Position numbers and translations under genes: made by a program. From Chitinophagaceae bacterium (GTDB lineage Bacteria > Bacteroidota > Bacteroidia > Chitinophagales > Chitinophagaceae), in contig JANPZZ010000018.1 of NCBI GenBank assembly GCA_024707305.1, forward strand, positions 248,001-312,000: 64,000 nucleotides of DNA, written 5' to 3'. Positions within the stretch are counted from its first letter, which is position 1; each line of letters opens with the position of its first letter. Shown here one piece after another: positions 38,280 to 48,599 of the stretch. A model generated the notes under the pieces. The model saw nothing but the letters and a program-made list of their open reading frames with translations, was not told the origin of the DNA and searched no databases.

Positions 38280-38896
38280 ATGCACTCTCCCACCCCCATT
38301 CGCTCTTATCCCATGATGGAACACTTCTATACCCTGCAGGGGGAAGGATTTTATCAGGGACGTGCTGCCTATTTTGTACGCCTGGGTGGTTGTGATGTGG
38401 GCTGTGTATGGTGTGATGTGAAAGAAAGCTGGGACGGTGAAAAACATCCGCAGCTCACAATTCCCGAAATCGTAGCACAGATTAAATCTACCCCCGCACA
38501 ACTCGTGGTAGTTACAGGCGGCGAGCCTTTAATGCACCCGCTTGACGATCTTACAACGGCTTTAAAATCCGCCGGTCTTCAAACCAATATAGAAACCTCC
38601 GGCTCCCACCCGCTGAGCGGTGATTGGGATTGGATTTGTCTGTCCCCGAAAAATTTAAAGCCCCGCTCCCCGAAGTTCTTCCAAAAGCGAACGAATTAAA
38701 GGTTGTCGTTTTCAACAAGTCCGATTTTGAATGGGCAGAGAAGTATGCAGCAATGACATCAAAGGAATGCAAACTCTACCTGCAACCCGAATGGAGCAAA
38801 GCGGATCAGGTTACACCGCTGATTGTTGAATACATCAAATCACATCCGCAATGGGAGCTGAGTTTGCAGTTGCATAAGTACATTCATGTGCCGTGA
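38280..38896 (+). CDS. queE: 7-carboxy-7-deazaguanine synthase (frameshifted)
   Basis: One A must be added to the A5 run at 38649-38653 to join ICLSPK to KFKAPLPEVLPKANELKVVV; the result is about 205 residues. The radical-SAM cluster motif is the family variant CDVGCVWC (CxxxCxxC), preceded by EHFYTLQGEGFYQGRAAYF and followed by VTGGEPLMHP. It converts 6-carboxytetrahydropterin to CDG in queuosine/deazapurine biosynthesis. Other pathway genes are not in the window. Confidence 0.92.
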
Positions 38897-39305
38897 GAGG
38901 GAAATGAGGAAATGAGGAAATGTGGAAATGAGGAAATGTGGAAATGTGGAAATGTGGAAATGTGAAAATGTGCATCAGCATGGGAGTACTTACGTGTCGC
39001 ACTCGTTCAACCTCAAAGTGCCGCAATCTACACGGTAGTATGTTTTTCCTCATTTCCACATTCTCACATTTACATATTTCCTCAGAGTGACTTCTTTTAC
39101 AAAATGAATGGTGCAGGCTTTCCCTATTTTTTTTCACGCAGAGGCAGAATCTTGATCTTAGAATACGCAGAGTGCAGAGATCTTATCAGAGCAATTGAAT
39201 GCGCAAGAACCTTTCAGCTTAGCAGTTATTCGAACTCATTTGCACATTTGCACATTTCCTCATTTTCACATTGTCACATTTGCCGTTTGTCGTTTGCCGT
39301 TTCTT
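38897..39305. repeat. 409-bp intergenic island with octamer, CGCAGAG and heptad repeats
   Basis: Left arm 38900-38970: GAGGAAAT / GTGGAAAT / GTGAAAAT units. Middle: 39040-39085 TTTCCTCA / TTTCCACA units and about 39135-39182 CACGCAGAGG...ACGCAGAGTGCAGAG. Right arm 39238-39302: CACATTTC / CTCATTTT units, then GTTTGCCG repeats. Left and right are inverted relative to each other. No gene is supported. Confidence 0.75.
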
Positions 39306-39307
39306 CG

Positions 39308-39316
39308 TAACTTTAG
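39308..39316 (+). promoter_or_regulatory. Possible -7 box (TAACTTTAG) of the porE-like gene
   Basis: TAACTTTA differs from TAnnTTTG by one base and lies 4 bases before the ATG at 39320. Same position and type as the boxes before folD and guaB. Confidence 0.25.
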
Positions 39317-39319
39317 CTC

Positions 39320-41246
39320 ATGTCCATGAAAACATTCCCCCTCTTAATGATTTTCTGCCTCCTGGCTGCTGCCCTCTTTGCGCAGGAATATGATCCATCA
39401 AAAGTTGATAAAAAAGCAAAAGCACTGTATGACCAGGGGCTTGAGCGCGCGCAGGATGGACAGTATCCGCTTGCCGTAGGGCTGCTGCAACAAGCGATTG
39501 AAAAAGATAAAAAATTCGTGGACGCCTATCTCTCGCTCGCTGGCGTGTATGGACAAATGAAACACTACCAGAAATGCGTGGAGAATTATGAAAAAGCATT
39601 TGCGCTCGACGAGGGGTATACCATCGAATACAAATTACCCTATTCCATTAACCTCGCAGGACTCGGTGAATTTCAAAAAGCATTGGATGCCATCAACGAA
39701 TTGCTTGATAAAAAACCTCCTCAGAACTCAACCTCTTTAAAAGCCGCAGAATTCAGGAAACGCACTTATGAGTTTGCACTGGATTTTGCCCGGAAAAAAT
39801 AAAATCGACAATTACGTATTCAACCCGGTGAATGCCGGCAGCAACATCAATACAAGTGAACCAGAATATTTTCCAGCACTTACCATTGATGGAAAAGAAC
39901 TCGTATTTACAAGAGCATTAGGTAAACGAAACGAAGATTTTTTCAGCAGTAGAAAAACAGAAAGCGGTGAATGGGAACCTGCACAACCTATGAAAGGTTC
40001 TATCAACACACCGATGAACGAAGGAGCACAAACCATTTCACAGGATGGCACATGGCTGGTGTTTACCGCCTGTAACCGTCGCGATGGATTTGGCAGCTGC
40101 GATCTTTACATTTCATTTCTCGAAGAGAATGGCTGGTCAGAAGCCATTAATCTTGGAGGGAGTATTAATTCAGACCAATGGGAATCGCAGCCCTGTCTGT
40201 CTCCCGATAAAAAAGAACTATACTTCGCCAGCCGCCGGCCCGGCGGAATCGGCGGCTCAGATATTTATGTTTCCCGATTGCAACCAAATGGAAAATGGGG
40301 AACCCCGGAAAACCTGGGACCGGAAATCAATACACCCGGCGATGAACAAAGCCCCTTTATTCATGCCGATAACCAGACACTTTATTTTGTTTCGAATCAC
40401 TGGCCGGGTTATGGCGATGATGATTTATTCCTTTCACGCAAAGGCCCCGGTGGCAGTTGGAGTAAACCGGAAAACCTCGGATATCCGATCAATACCATTA
40501 ACAAAGAAGCTACGTTGTTTATTACGGCCGATGGAAAAACGGCCTATTATGCCAGCGATCGCAGTGATAGCAAAGGAAGCTGGGATATCTACAGCTTTGA
40601 ATTGCGTGAAGCCATTCGCCCCACTCCTACCCTTTGGGTAAAAGGAAAAGTATTTGATAGTAAAACAAGAGCGGGACTACCAAGCACCGTTGAACTCACT
40701 GATATCGCCAACAACAAGATCGTTTCACAAATTCAAACTGATGAACGCGGCAACTACCTGGTAACGCTTCCCATTGGTCGTGATTATGCCTTTAACGTAA
40801 ACCGAAAAGGTTACCTGTTTTATTCCGACAACTTCATGCTAAGCAGCAATGCTGCCGACAGTACTTATGAAAAAGACATCCCGCTTCAACCCATTGAAGT
40901 GAATGCAAGTTTCGTGTTAAATAATATCTTTTTCGACAACAATGAATACGCATTAAAACCAACATCCACTTCAGAACTGGAAAAGCTGGTACAATTGTTA
41001 AAAGAAAATCCTTCACTTAAAATAGAAATTAGCGGGCATACCGATAATGTTGGTAAACCTGCCGACAATATGGTATTAAGTAACAACCGTGCAAAGGCTG
41101 TGATGAACTTTTTAAACAGTCAGGGCATTGCGCTTACGAGGTTAATAGCGAAAGGTTACGGTGAAACACGGCCGGTGAGTGATAATAACACCGAAGCGGG
41201 CCGTGCAAAAAACAGGAGAACTGAAGTGAAAGTACTGGCACCCTGA
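39320..41246 (+). CDS. PorE-like TPR/beta-propeller/OmpA envelope protein (frameshifted)
   Basis: Removing one A from the A6 run at 39794-39799 joins ALDFARK to NKIDNYVFNPVNAGSN, giving about 641 residues. Order: signal peptide (cleavage LFA-QEY), TPRs (about 30-150), a PD40/WD40-like propeller (about 180-420, repeated ELYFASRRPGG, TLYFVSNHWPG, TAYYASDRSD), a carboxypeptidase-regulatory-like fold (about 430-510) and an OmpA peptidoglycan-binding domain (about 530-641, ISGHTDNVG, NRAKAVMNFL, RRTEVKV). This domain order is that of PorE, the peptidoglycan-linked type IX secretion component of Porphyromonas. Related OmpA/propeller paralogues are frequent in this phylum, so the PorE role is inferred. 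No lipobox is seen. Confidence 0.8.
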
Positions 41247-41296
41247 CAGCTTTAAACCGCCCACACACCGGTAAATTAGATGCTTAACCGGTGTTT

Positions 41297-42400
41297 ATGA
41301 GCCCTGACCTTCTTTACCAAATTGCGTTAACATTAATTCCACAGGTTGGCCCCGTATGTGCGCGCCAGCTGATCGATTATTTTGGCGAAGCCAGAAAAGT
41401 ATTTCAGACTTCACCGGACCGGCTTCGACATATTGAAGGGCTGGGCGAAGTGCGTATACAGGCGATTCGTAGTTTCCGAAACATGCAACTGGCTGAAGCA
41501 GAATTAAAATTCATAGAACAAAACAAGATCACTCCCTTATTTATTCGCCACCCTGATTATCCCAGGCGGCTGCTGAATTGCGCCGATGCACCCATTCTTC
41601 TTTATAAAAAAGGGGATGCTGCTCTCAACAACAGTCGCGCGGTGGCAATTATTGGTACCAGGTTAAACACTTCTTATGGCAAACAACTTACAGAGCAGTT
41701 TGTAAACGACCTGGCTGCGGAGAACGTGCTCGTGGTAAGTGGTCTTGCATTTGGGGTAGATGCGCTGGCGCATCGGGCGGCGGTTCGCAATTCGCTGCAA
41801 ACGGTGGGCGTGCTGGCGCACGGATTAAACCAGTTATATCCACCCCAACATAAATCTTTGGCAACAGAAATTTTAGAGACAGGGGGCGCACTACTCACCG
41901 AATTTATCAGCCATACGCAACCCGACCGTCACAATTTTCCCGCACGTAACAGAATTGTTGCCGGCATGGTAGATGCGGTGATTGTGGTAGAAACTGGCGA
42001 CCGCGGTGGCAGCCTTATTACCGCCGAACTGGCCAATGGCTACAACCGTGATGTATTTGCCTTCCCCGGGCGCATCAACGACCTTAAAAGTGCAGGCTGT
42101 AATGAATTAATCAGGCAGAATAAAGCAGTTTTAATTCGACATGCCAGTGATTTGCTGGAATTTATGAACTGGCGGCCACATTCGCCCACAAGGCGGCGAC
42201 TGCAACAGGAACTTTTTGTGGAATTATCGGAGCATGAACAGAAACTGGTTTCATTACTTCAGGAAAAGGAAACCCTGGGAATTGATGAGTTAAACTGGCA
42301 AAGCGGCATCAGCGCCAGCTCGGTGGCCGCGGCAATTCTGAGCCTTGAACTGAAAAATGTAATTGTATCTTTGCCGGGTAAAATTTATCGCCTGGCCTGA
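41297..42400 (+). CDS. dprA: DNA-processing protein DprA
   Basis: The start at 41297 (MSPDLLYQIALTLIPQVGPV) gives 367 residues; a GTG two codons upstream is an alternative. An N-terminal SAM/HhH-like region (about 10-65) precedes the Rossmann-fold DprA core with VAIIGTRLNTSYG, VVSGLAFGVDALAH, ARNRIVAGMVDAVIVVE and GSLITAELA, and a C-terminal winged helix (about 300-367). It loads RecA on incoming single-stranded DNA during natural transformation. No other competence genes are nearby. Confidence 0.95.
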   Translation: MSPDLLYQIALTLIPQVGPVCARQLIDYFGEARKVFQTSPDRLRHIEGLGEVRIQAIRSFRNMQLAEAELKFIEQNKITPLFIRHPDYPRRLLNCADAPILLYKKGDAALNNSRAVAIIGTRLNTSYGKQLTEQFVNDLAAENVLVVSGLAFGVDALAHRAAVRNSLQTVGVLAHGLNQLYPPQHKSLATEILETGGALLTEFISHTQPDRHNFPARNRIVAGMVDAVIVVETGDRGGSLITAELANGYNRDVFAFPGRINDLKSAGCNELIRQNKAVLIRHASDLLEFMNWRPHSPTRRRLQQELFVELSEHEQKLVSLLQEKETLGIDELNWQSGISASSVAAAILSLELKNVIVSLPGKIYRLA

Positions 42401-42463
42401 ATTTTAACCCTGTTCAGGCAACGAAACCCACCTGAAATTTGTCATTCAGTCTATTGTATTTCT

Positions 42464-44491
42464 ATGCGAGGGATCCGAACCGTTTTGTTGGCCATTATAG
42501 CTGGACTTACCACTACCACCCAGGGCTTTTCACAAGCCTGTACCACGCTGGGCCAAAATCCCGAAACAGCTTTCCCGGTATGCGGCACCACTGTTTTTAA
42601 ACAAAGCACTGTGCCCCTGTGTGTTTCAAACAGCCTTTTTGTTCCCGGTTGTGATGATGGAACCGCGAACTACGAAAACAGGAATCCCTTCTGGTATAAA
42701 TTTCATTGTTATGTTTCCGGAACGCTAGGCTTTACCATTACACCCAACAGTCCTACCAGCGACTACGACTGGCAATTGTACGATATAACCGGTTTGCCGG
42801 CCAGTGCGGTTTATACCAACCGGAACATAGTAGTCACCGGAAACTGGTCAGCCACCTACGGCCCTACTGGCGCATCCGCATCTGGCGTAGATTTTATTCA
42901 ATGCGCCTCTTCTCCTGACCAGGGATTATCCACTTTTGCAAAAATGCCCAACCTGATTGCCGGGCACGATTATATCCTACTGGTTAGCCACTGGACCAAT
43001 ACACAGGCCGGTTACGATTTATCATTTGGTGGTGGCACCGCTGTGATTACAGATCCTAATTTACCTGCACCCAAATCCATCAAACCTGATTGCGATGGAC
43101 TGGAAATGCTGGTTACTTTAAACAAACCCATTCGTTGCAATTCACTGGCAGCAGATGGTTCAGACTTTGTTTTGCAACCTGCCAATGCAACTGTTGTTGG
43201 CGTTTCTACCAACGGCTGTAGCAATGGTTTTGATTTTACAGAAATTACAATCCGTCTTTCAAATCCCATTCCTGCTGGCGATTACGAACTGCTCGTAAAC
43301 ACCGGTACTGATGGGAATACACTTCTTGATGCCTGTGGTAATTCCATTCCACCGGGTACGCCCATTCCTTTTACATTCGTTGTAGCACAACCCATTTTTG
43401 CAGATAGTATTGGAACGGTAGGATGCGCTCCTACTTCAGTCGATATTTATTTTCCTAAAAAAATAAATTGCGCATCTATCAATGCGGATGGAAGCAATTT
43501 CATTGTAACGGGTCCATCTGCAGTTTCGGTTGCATCTGTTCAAACAGTATGCACCGGTGGCGAAACAGAAGTGATCACATTGCGGTTTACCGAACCGATT
43601 ACTGTGGGAGGTACATACAATGTAACGATGCAGGCGGGTGTAGACGGTAGCACAATCGTTGATGAATGCGGACTCAATCTACCTATCCATACCCGATCGT
43701 TCACCGCAGCCGACACAGTAAATGCCGATTTCACTTATATAGCACAACTCGATTGCCGGTTAAACACGGTATTATTCTCACACGATGGCGCACATAATGT
43801 CAACAATTGGAACTGGACGCTGAATAATGGAGCCCCCGTTACCACGCGTGAACATACTGCTGTGTTATCATCCACCAGCACTACAACGGTGCGCCTCCAG
43901 GTAAGCAATGGAGTTTGTACAGATGAAGCTTCAGTCAACATCATCATGGACAACGAGATTATTGCAGATTTTGAAATTCCTGCTATTATTTGTCCTGAAG
44001 ACAAACTTGAGATTGTAAACAACAGCCGCGGGTTGATTGACAGTTGGCGCTGGACATTTGAACCAACCGGCAGCAGTATTTTAAAAGATCCGGCTCCGTT
44101 ACAATTTCCGATCAACAATCGCGAATCCTATTACAATATCAAACTGGTAGCTACCAACAACACCCTGGGTTGTAGTGATAGTATCCGCAAGCGGGTAACT
44201 GTACTGGACAATTGTTATATCGCGGTTCCTACAGCTTTTACTCCAAACGGTGATGGACTGAATGACTATCTTTTTCCCAACAATGCGATGAAGGCTGACA
44301 ATCTTGAGTTTCGCGTTTACAATCGCTGGGGTCAGCTGGTGTTTTTGTCGCGCGACTGGACGAAAAAATGGGATGGCCGGGTAAATGGACAGTTGCAGAG
44401 CACGGGGGTATATGTATGGTTCTTATCTTATACCCATCGGGATACGGGTCAAAAAGTATTTCAAAAAGGAACGACTACCCTGATTTTATAA
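42464..44491 (+). CDS. Secreted PKD-like protein with type IX (type B) C-terminal sorting domain
   Basis: The 675-residue protein has a signal peptide (cleavage near GFS-QACT), a Cys-containing N-terminal beta domain, two repeated Ig-like units (about 205-310 and 310-410, each with NADGSNFI or AADGSDFV and ending in a VDGSTIVDECG-type loop) and PKD-like modules (about 420-570). The CHU_C domain follows with VPTAFTPNGDGLNDYLFP, YNRWGQLVF and the end KGTTTLIL. CHU_C directs export by the type IX system and surface attachment. The internal repeats suggest an adhesin-like role. Complete and uninterrupted. Confidence 0.88.
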   Translation: MRGIRTVLLAIIAGLTTTTQGFSQACTTLGQNPETAFPVCGTTVFKQSTVPLCVSNSLFVPGCDDGTANYENRNPFWYKFHCYVSGTLGFTITPNSPTSDYDWQLYDITGLPASAVYTNRNIVVTGNWSATYGPTGASASGVDFIQCASSPDQGLSTFAKMPNLIAGHDYILLVSHWTNTQAGYDLSFGGGTAVITDPNLPAPKSIKPDCDGLEMLVTLNKPIRCNSLAADGSDFVLQPANATVVGVSTNGCSNGFDFTEITIRLSNPIPAGDYELLVNTGTDGNTLLDACGNSIPPGTPIPFTFVVAQPIFADSIGTVGCAPTSVDIYFPKKINCASINADGSNFIVTGPSAVSVASVQTVCTGGETEVITLRFTEPITVGGTYNVTMQAGVDGSTIVDECGLNLPIHTRSFTAADTVNADFTYIAQLDCRLNTVLFSHDGAHNVNNWNWTLNNGAPVTTREHTAVLSSTSTTTVRLQVSNGVCTDEASVNIIMDNEIIADFEIPAIICPEDKLEIVNNSRGLIDSWRWTFEPTGSSILKDPAPLQFPINNRESYYNIKLVATNNTLGCSDSIRKRVTVLDNCYIAVPTAFTPNGDGLNDYLFPNNAMKADNLEFRVYNRWGQLVFLSRDWTKKWDGRVNGQLQSTGVYVWFLSYTHRDTGQKVFQKGTTTLIL

Positions 44492-44569
44492 TCCAAACAG
44501 AGCATTCGCCTTTCTGACCGGTTTGGAAAAAATTTTGGGCCATCTGTCCGAGCAACGGGGGCAGTGCCT

Positions 44570-44577
44570 TATCTTTG
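44570..44577 (+). promoter_or_regulatory. Candidate -7 promoter box (TATCTTTG) of guaB
   Basis: TATCTTTG is an exact match to TAnnTTTG and ends 3 bases before the guaB ATG at 44581. If used, the mRNA is leaderless or nearly so. No -33 box at standard spacing is evident. Confidence 0.4.
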
Positions 44578-44580
44578 CAC

Positions 44581-46107
44581 ATGGCAACAAGAATTACTCC
44601 CGCCCCCCGCAAGCAAACCCCTTCTAAATCATCAGACTGGAATATCGCTGACAAGTTTTTTGGCGAAGGTTTGACGTTTGACGATGTGTTGTTACAGCCC
44701 GGTTTCAGCCAGGTTTTACCTCGCGATGTTGATATCCGATCGAAATTAACAAAGGACATTACGTTGAATGTACCCCTGTTATCCGCCGCGATGGATACTG
44801 TTACAGAAGCGTCCCTGGCCATGGCACTGGCGCGTGAAGGAGGAATTGGTATCCTGCATAAAAACATGAGTATCGAGCAACAGGCAGAGCATGTTCGCAA
44901 AGTAAAACGTAGTGAAAGTGGGTTGATCCTCGATCCGGTAACGTTAACACAGAATGCTTTAATCGGCGATGCACTGCGCCTGATGCGTGAAAATAAAATT
45001 GGTGGTATTCCCATTGTAGACGATAGCGGCAAGCTGGTTGGTATCCTTACCAATCGTGACCTTCGTTTTGAAACCAATAAGAAGCGCAAAGTAAGTGAGG
45101 TAATGACGCATGAAAACCTCATTACAGCTCCCGAAGGAACGGATATGAAAAAAGCGGAAGTAATCCTTCGGAAATACAAAATTGAAAAATTGCCGGTAGT
45201 AAGTAAAGGCGGCAAACTGATCGGCCTTATTACTTACCGCGATATTTTACAACTGCATAGTTTCCCCAATGCTGTTAAAGACAACTATGGCCGTCTCCTT
45301 GTAGGTGCAGGCGTAGGTATTACGCGCGATTTACTCGATCGTGTAGCAGCGCTTCAGAATACAGGTGTTGACCTGATAGCGCTTGATAGTGCACATGGTC
45401 ACAGCCTGGGTGTAATAAATGCGCTGAAAGACGTTAAGAAAAATTTCAAAAACCTCAATGTTATTGCCGGTAACGTTGGTACCGCTGCTGGTGCGCTTGC
45501 ATTAGCTGAAGCGGGTGCCGACGCCGTGAAAGTAGGTATTGGACCCGGTTCTATTTGTACCACACGTATTGTGGCAGGTGCAGGTGTTCCGCAACTTACT
45601 GCTGTAATGGAAGCATACAACGTACTTCGCAAAAAGAATGTACCGATTATCGCTGATGGTGGTATTCGCTATACAGGTGATATGGTTAAAGCACTCGCTG
45701 CCGGCGCAAGCTGTGTGATGATGGGTAGCGTTTTTGCAGGAACTGAAGAAAGCCCCGGCGAAACCATCATCTACGAAGGCCGTAAGTTTAAGCAATACCG
45801 TGGTATGGGTTCACTTGGTGCAATGGCAACTGGTAGCAGCGATCGTTACTTCCAGGATGTAGAAGATGATGTGAAAAAATTTGTACCTGAAGGCATTGAG
45901 GGTCGTGTGGCTTACAAAGGAACATTAAAAGAGATCGTGTACCAGTACGTTGGTGGACTCCGCGCCGGTATGGGCTATTGTGGTGCTGCCAACCTTGAAC
46001 AGCTGAAGAAAGCACGTTTTGTAAAAATCACCAACGCGGGTATGCGCGAAAGTCATGCTCACGATATTGAGATTACAAAAGAAGCGCCTAACTACAGCCG
46101 TCGCTAA
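44581..46107 (+). CDS. guaB: IMP dehydrogenase
   Basis: The ATG at 44581 gives 508 residues. The TIM barrel starts at [20 protein letters not shown] and is interrupted by a CBS pair (about 110-225, [21 protein letters not shown]). The catalytic Cys is in [11 protein letters not shown], with the flap residues in the C-terminal half ([32 protein letters not shown]). It makes XMP from IMP with NAD, the first committed step to GMP. It sits 89 bp after the CHU_C gene and 39 bp before lnt. Confidence 0.97.
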   Translation: MATRITPAPRKQTPSKSSDWNIADKFFGEGLTFDDVLLQPGFSQVLPRDVDIRSKLTKDITLNVPLLSAAMDTVTEASLAMALAREGGIGILHKNMSIEQQAEHVRKVKRSESGLILDPVTLTQNALIGDALRLMRENKIGGIPIVDDSGKLVGILTNRDLRFETNKKRKVSEVMTHENLITAPEGTDMKKAEVILRKYKIEKLPVVSKGGKLIGLITYRDILQLHSFPNAVKDNYGRLLVGAGVGITRDLLDRVAALQNTGVDLIALDSAHGHSLGVINALKDVKKNFKNLNVIAGNVGTAAGALALAEAGADAVKVGIGPGSICTTRIVAGAGVPQLTAVMEAYNVLRKKNVPIIADGGIRYTGDMVKALAAGASCVMMGSVFAGTEESPGETIIYEGRKFKQYRGMGSLGAMATGSSDRYFQDVEDDVKKFVPEGIEGRVAYKGTLKEIVYQYVGGLRAGMGYCGAANLEQLKKARFVKITNAGMRESHAHDIEITKEAPNYSRR

Positions 46108-46146
46108 TCGATTGCCGTTTACGATTATTCTAAAATAACTAACGTC

Positions 46147-47758
46147 TTGAAGAGAGTTCTGCCTTTCATCATTGCTCTTTCCGGCGCAGTGCTCCTATGG
46201 GCTGCCTGGCCGGTTTCGCCATTAACCATTCTCATTTTTGTTGCATGGATGCCCATGCTGTGGCTGGAAGCAAACGTAAGTAGTTGGAAGAAATTTGTAG
46301 GTTACTCCCTGCTTCACATGCTTCTGTGGAATGTAGCTACTACCTGGTGGGTGGGACTGGCCAGTGTAGTTGGTTCGATTGGCGCTTTTGTCGTTAACAG
46401 CATCGTCATGACCGTTCCCTGGTTGCTGTTTTATATTACCCGACGAAAGTGTGGAAACAAAATTGGCTATGCAGGATTGATTGTTTACTGGCTTGCCTTC
46501 GAATTCCTTCATCACAACTGGGACCTTAGCTGGCCCTGGCTCACATTAGGAAATAGCTTTGCCACCAACCCTCAATGGGTGCAATGGTATCAATACACCG
46601 GTGCATCGGGCGGAACCGCATGGATATTGTTGACCAATATACTAGCATGGTCATTGTTCCAACACTATCGCGATGGGCAACGTGGATACGCTTACCGTTT
46701 AAGGCTGGGCGCACTGGTGTTGTTGTTAACAGCACCCATACTCATCAGCCGCTGGATTGCCGGAGCCGAGGGACGTATCGCCTCCAAAGCATTTGCCGAA
46801 GCAGATCGTAACATTGTGGTGGTACAACCCAATATCGACCCTTATACAGAAAAATTCACCGGGTCAGTAGAATCGCAGATTGAAAAACTGATCACCCTTT
46901 CAGAACGCAGCATCAATCGTAACACGCGCCTCGTAATATGGCCTGAAACAGCCATCCCTGCACAAGTACGTGAACTTAATCAAAGACGATTTTCGCTACC
47001 GCGCTGTCTGGTCATTTTTAAAACGCCATCCCAATATCAGCCTTCTTTCAGGGATTGATAGTTATAAGGAATATGGTAAGAATAAAGACAATGCCAGTGC
47101 AACTGCAAGGTTCCATGAACCCAGCGGCATTTATTACGACATGTTCAACACCGCCGCATTGTTTGAGCCTGATAGCAGTTATCAATTGTACCATAAAGCC
47201 AAACTGGTTCCTGGTGTAGAAACACTTCCCTCCTTTCTCAATTTTATGGGAAAATGGTTTGAAGATTTTGGTGGCGTGAGCGGTACACTGGGACGGGATT
47301 CAGAACGAAAAGTATTTGTTGCCTGGGATCAGTTTTATAAATCAGCACCGATCATTTGTTACGAAAGTATTTACAGCGATTATATCACTGAATATGTACG
47401 GCGAGGTGCAAACGTGCTCACCATCATCACCAATGATGGCTGGTGGGATGATACACCTGGATACAAACAACACATGAACTATGCACGTTTGCGCGCCATT
47501 GAAACACGCAAATGGGTAGCACGCAGTGCTAATACCGGCATTAGTTGTTTTATAGATCCACTTGGAAATGTGATCAATCCACAACCCTGGAATACGGAAG
47601 CTTCTATCCGCTACAATATTCCGGTTGATGACCGCCAAACGTTCTTTGTTCGTTATGGCGACCTGTTGTCGCGTACAGCAACAGTCCTCGCGCTCGGTCT
47701 GCTGGTATGGTTGTTGATACAGACTATCCGTGCACGGATAGCCCGCAAGAAACAATGA
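46147..47758 (+). CDS. lnt: Apolipoprotein N-acyltransferase (frameshifted)
   Basis: The likely start is TTG at 46147 (KRVLPFIIALSGAVLLWAAW), since no in-frame ATG exists upstream. One base must be removed between 46975 and 46981 to join PETAIPAQVREL to IKDDFRYRAVWSF, giving about 536 residues. Six or so membrane helices precede the nitrilase domain: Glu in VIWPETAIP, Lys in YHKAKLVPGVETLP and catalytic Cys in APIICYESIY, with a final C-terminal helix. It adds the third acyl chain to lipoproteins. Several predicted lipoproteins lie in the window. The break is not at a long run but is probably still an error. Confidence 0.9.
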
Positions 47759-47775
47759 CTTTTATTTTCCCATAA

Positions 47776-48579
47776 ATGATTCCTGCCATGCAAAAAACAT
47801 TTCAATACCAGGATACCTCTATTCATTATACGCTGCAGGGCAAAGGCAAAAAAGTAGTGTTATTGCATGGCTTTGGTGAAACTGCCGCTGTATGGGAAGA
47901 AACAGCAAGAGTGCTCGCCAAAGATTTTGAAGTTCTGGTTCCTGATGTACCCGGAAGTGGTGATGCGGCTGTCGTCGCAGATATGAGTATGGAAGGGCTG
48001 GCAGGAAGCCTGAAAGCGCTCACCGACTCCATCGGCTGGCGCGAGTTCGTATTAATAGGCCATAGCATGGGCGGATATATTGCGCTGGCATTTGCTGAAT
48101 TATATCCCGATACATTGAAAGGACTGGGACTGTTTCATTCTACCGCTTATCCCGATTCTGAAGAGAAAAAAGCAACGCGCCGCAAGGGCATCACATTCAT
48201 CCGGGAGCATGGCGCGCAGGCGTTTCTGGAAACCACCAGCGCGAACCTTTTTGCGCCGCTGACAAAAGACGAAAAACCCGAAATAATTGACGAATTTCTC
48301 CGTGCTGCGGACAACTTTTCCGCTGATGCGCTCGTTTCTTACTATGAATCAATGATTGCGCGACCCGACCGGTCGGCACTGCTCGGAAAAGTTGCTTATC
48401 CCGTGTTGATTGTCATGGGAAAATACGACCAGGCCGTTCCTGTAAAGGACACGCTGCAATTATGCAAGCTGCCTAAAAAGGCGTACATTCATACTTTGAC
48501 TCAGAGCGGGCATATGGGGATGCTGGAGGAACCGCAACGAAGTCATTCGTTGCTCCATGATTTCCTGTCTGATTGCTGA
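47776..48579 (+). CDS. Alpha/beta-fold hydrolase
   Basis: The 267-residue protein (Met5 at 47788 is an alternative start) shows the oxyanion segment VVLLHGFGETAAVW, nucleophile elbow Ser in GHSMGGY, acid Asp in MGKYDQAVPV and His in QSGHMGMLE. It is a soluble cytoplasmic esterase/hydrolase of broad type, and the substrate cannot be named. It follows lnt by 17 bp and so may be cotranscribed. Its stop lies about 20 bp before the next gene start. Confidence 0.87.
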   Translation: MIPAMQKTFQYQDTSIHYTLQGKGKKVVLLHGFGETAAVWEETARVLAKDFEVLVPDVPGSGDAAVVADMSMEGLAGSLKALTDSIGWREFVLIGHSMGGYIALAFAELYPDTLKGLGLFHSTAYPDSEEKKATRRKGITFIREHGAQAFLETTSANLFAPLTKDEKPEIIDEFLRAADNFSADALVSYYESMIARPDRSALLGKVAYPVLIVMGKYDQAVPVKDTLQLCKLPKKAYIHTLTQSGHMGMLEEPQRSHSLLHDFLSDC

Positions 48580-48599
48580 GGTCGATATCCGATCCACAC

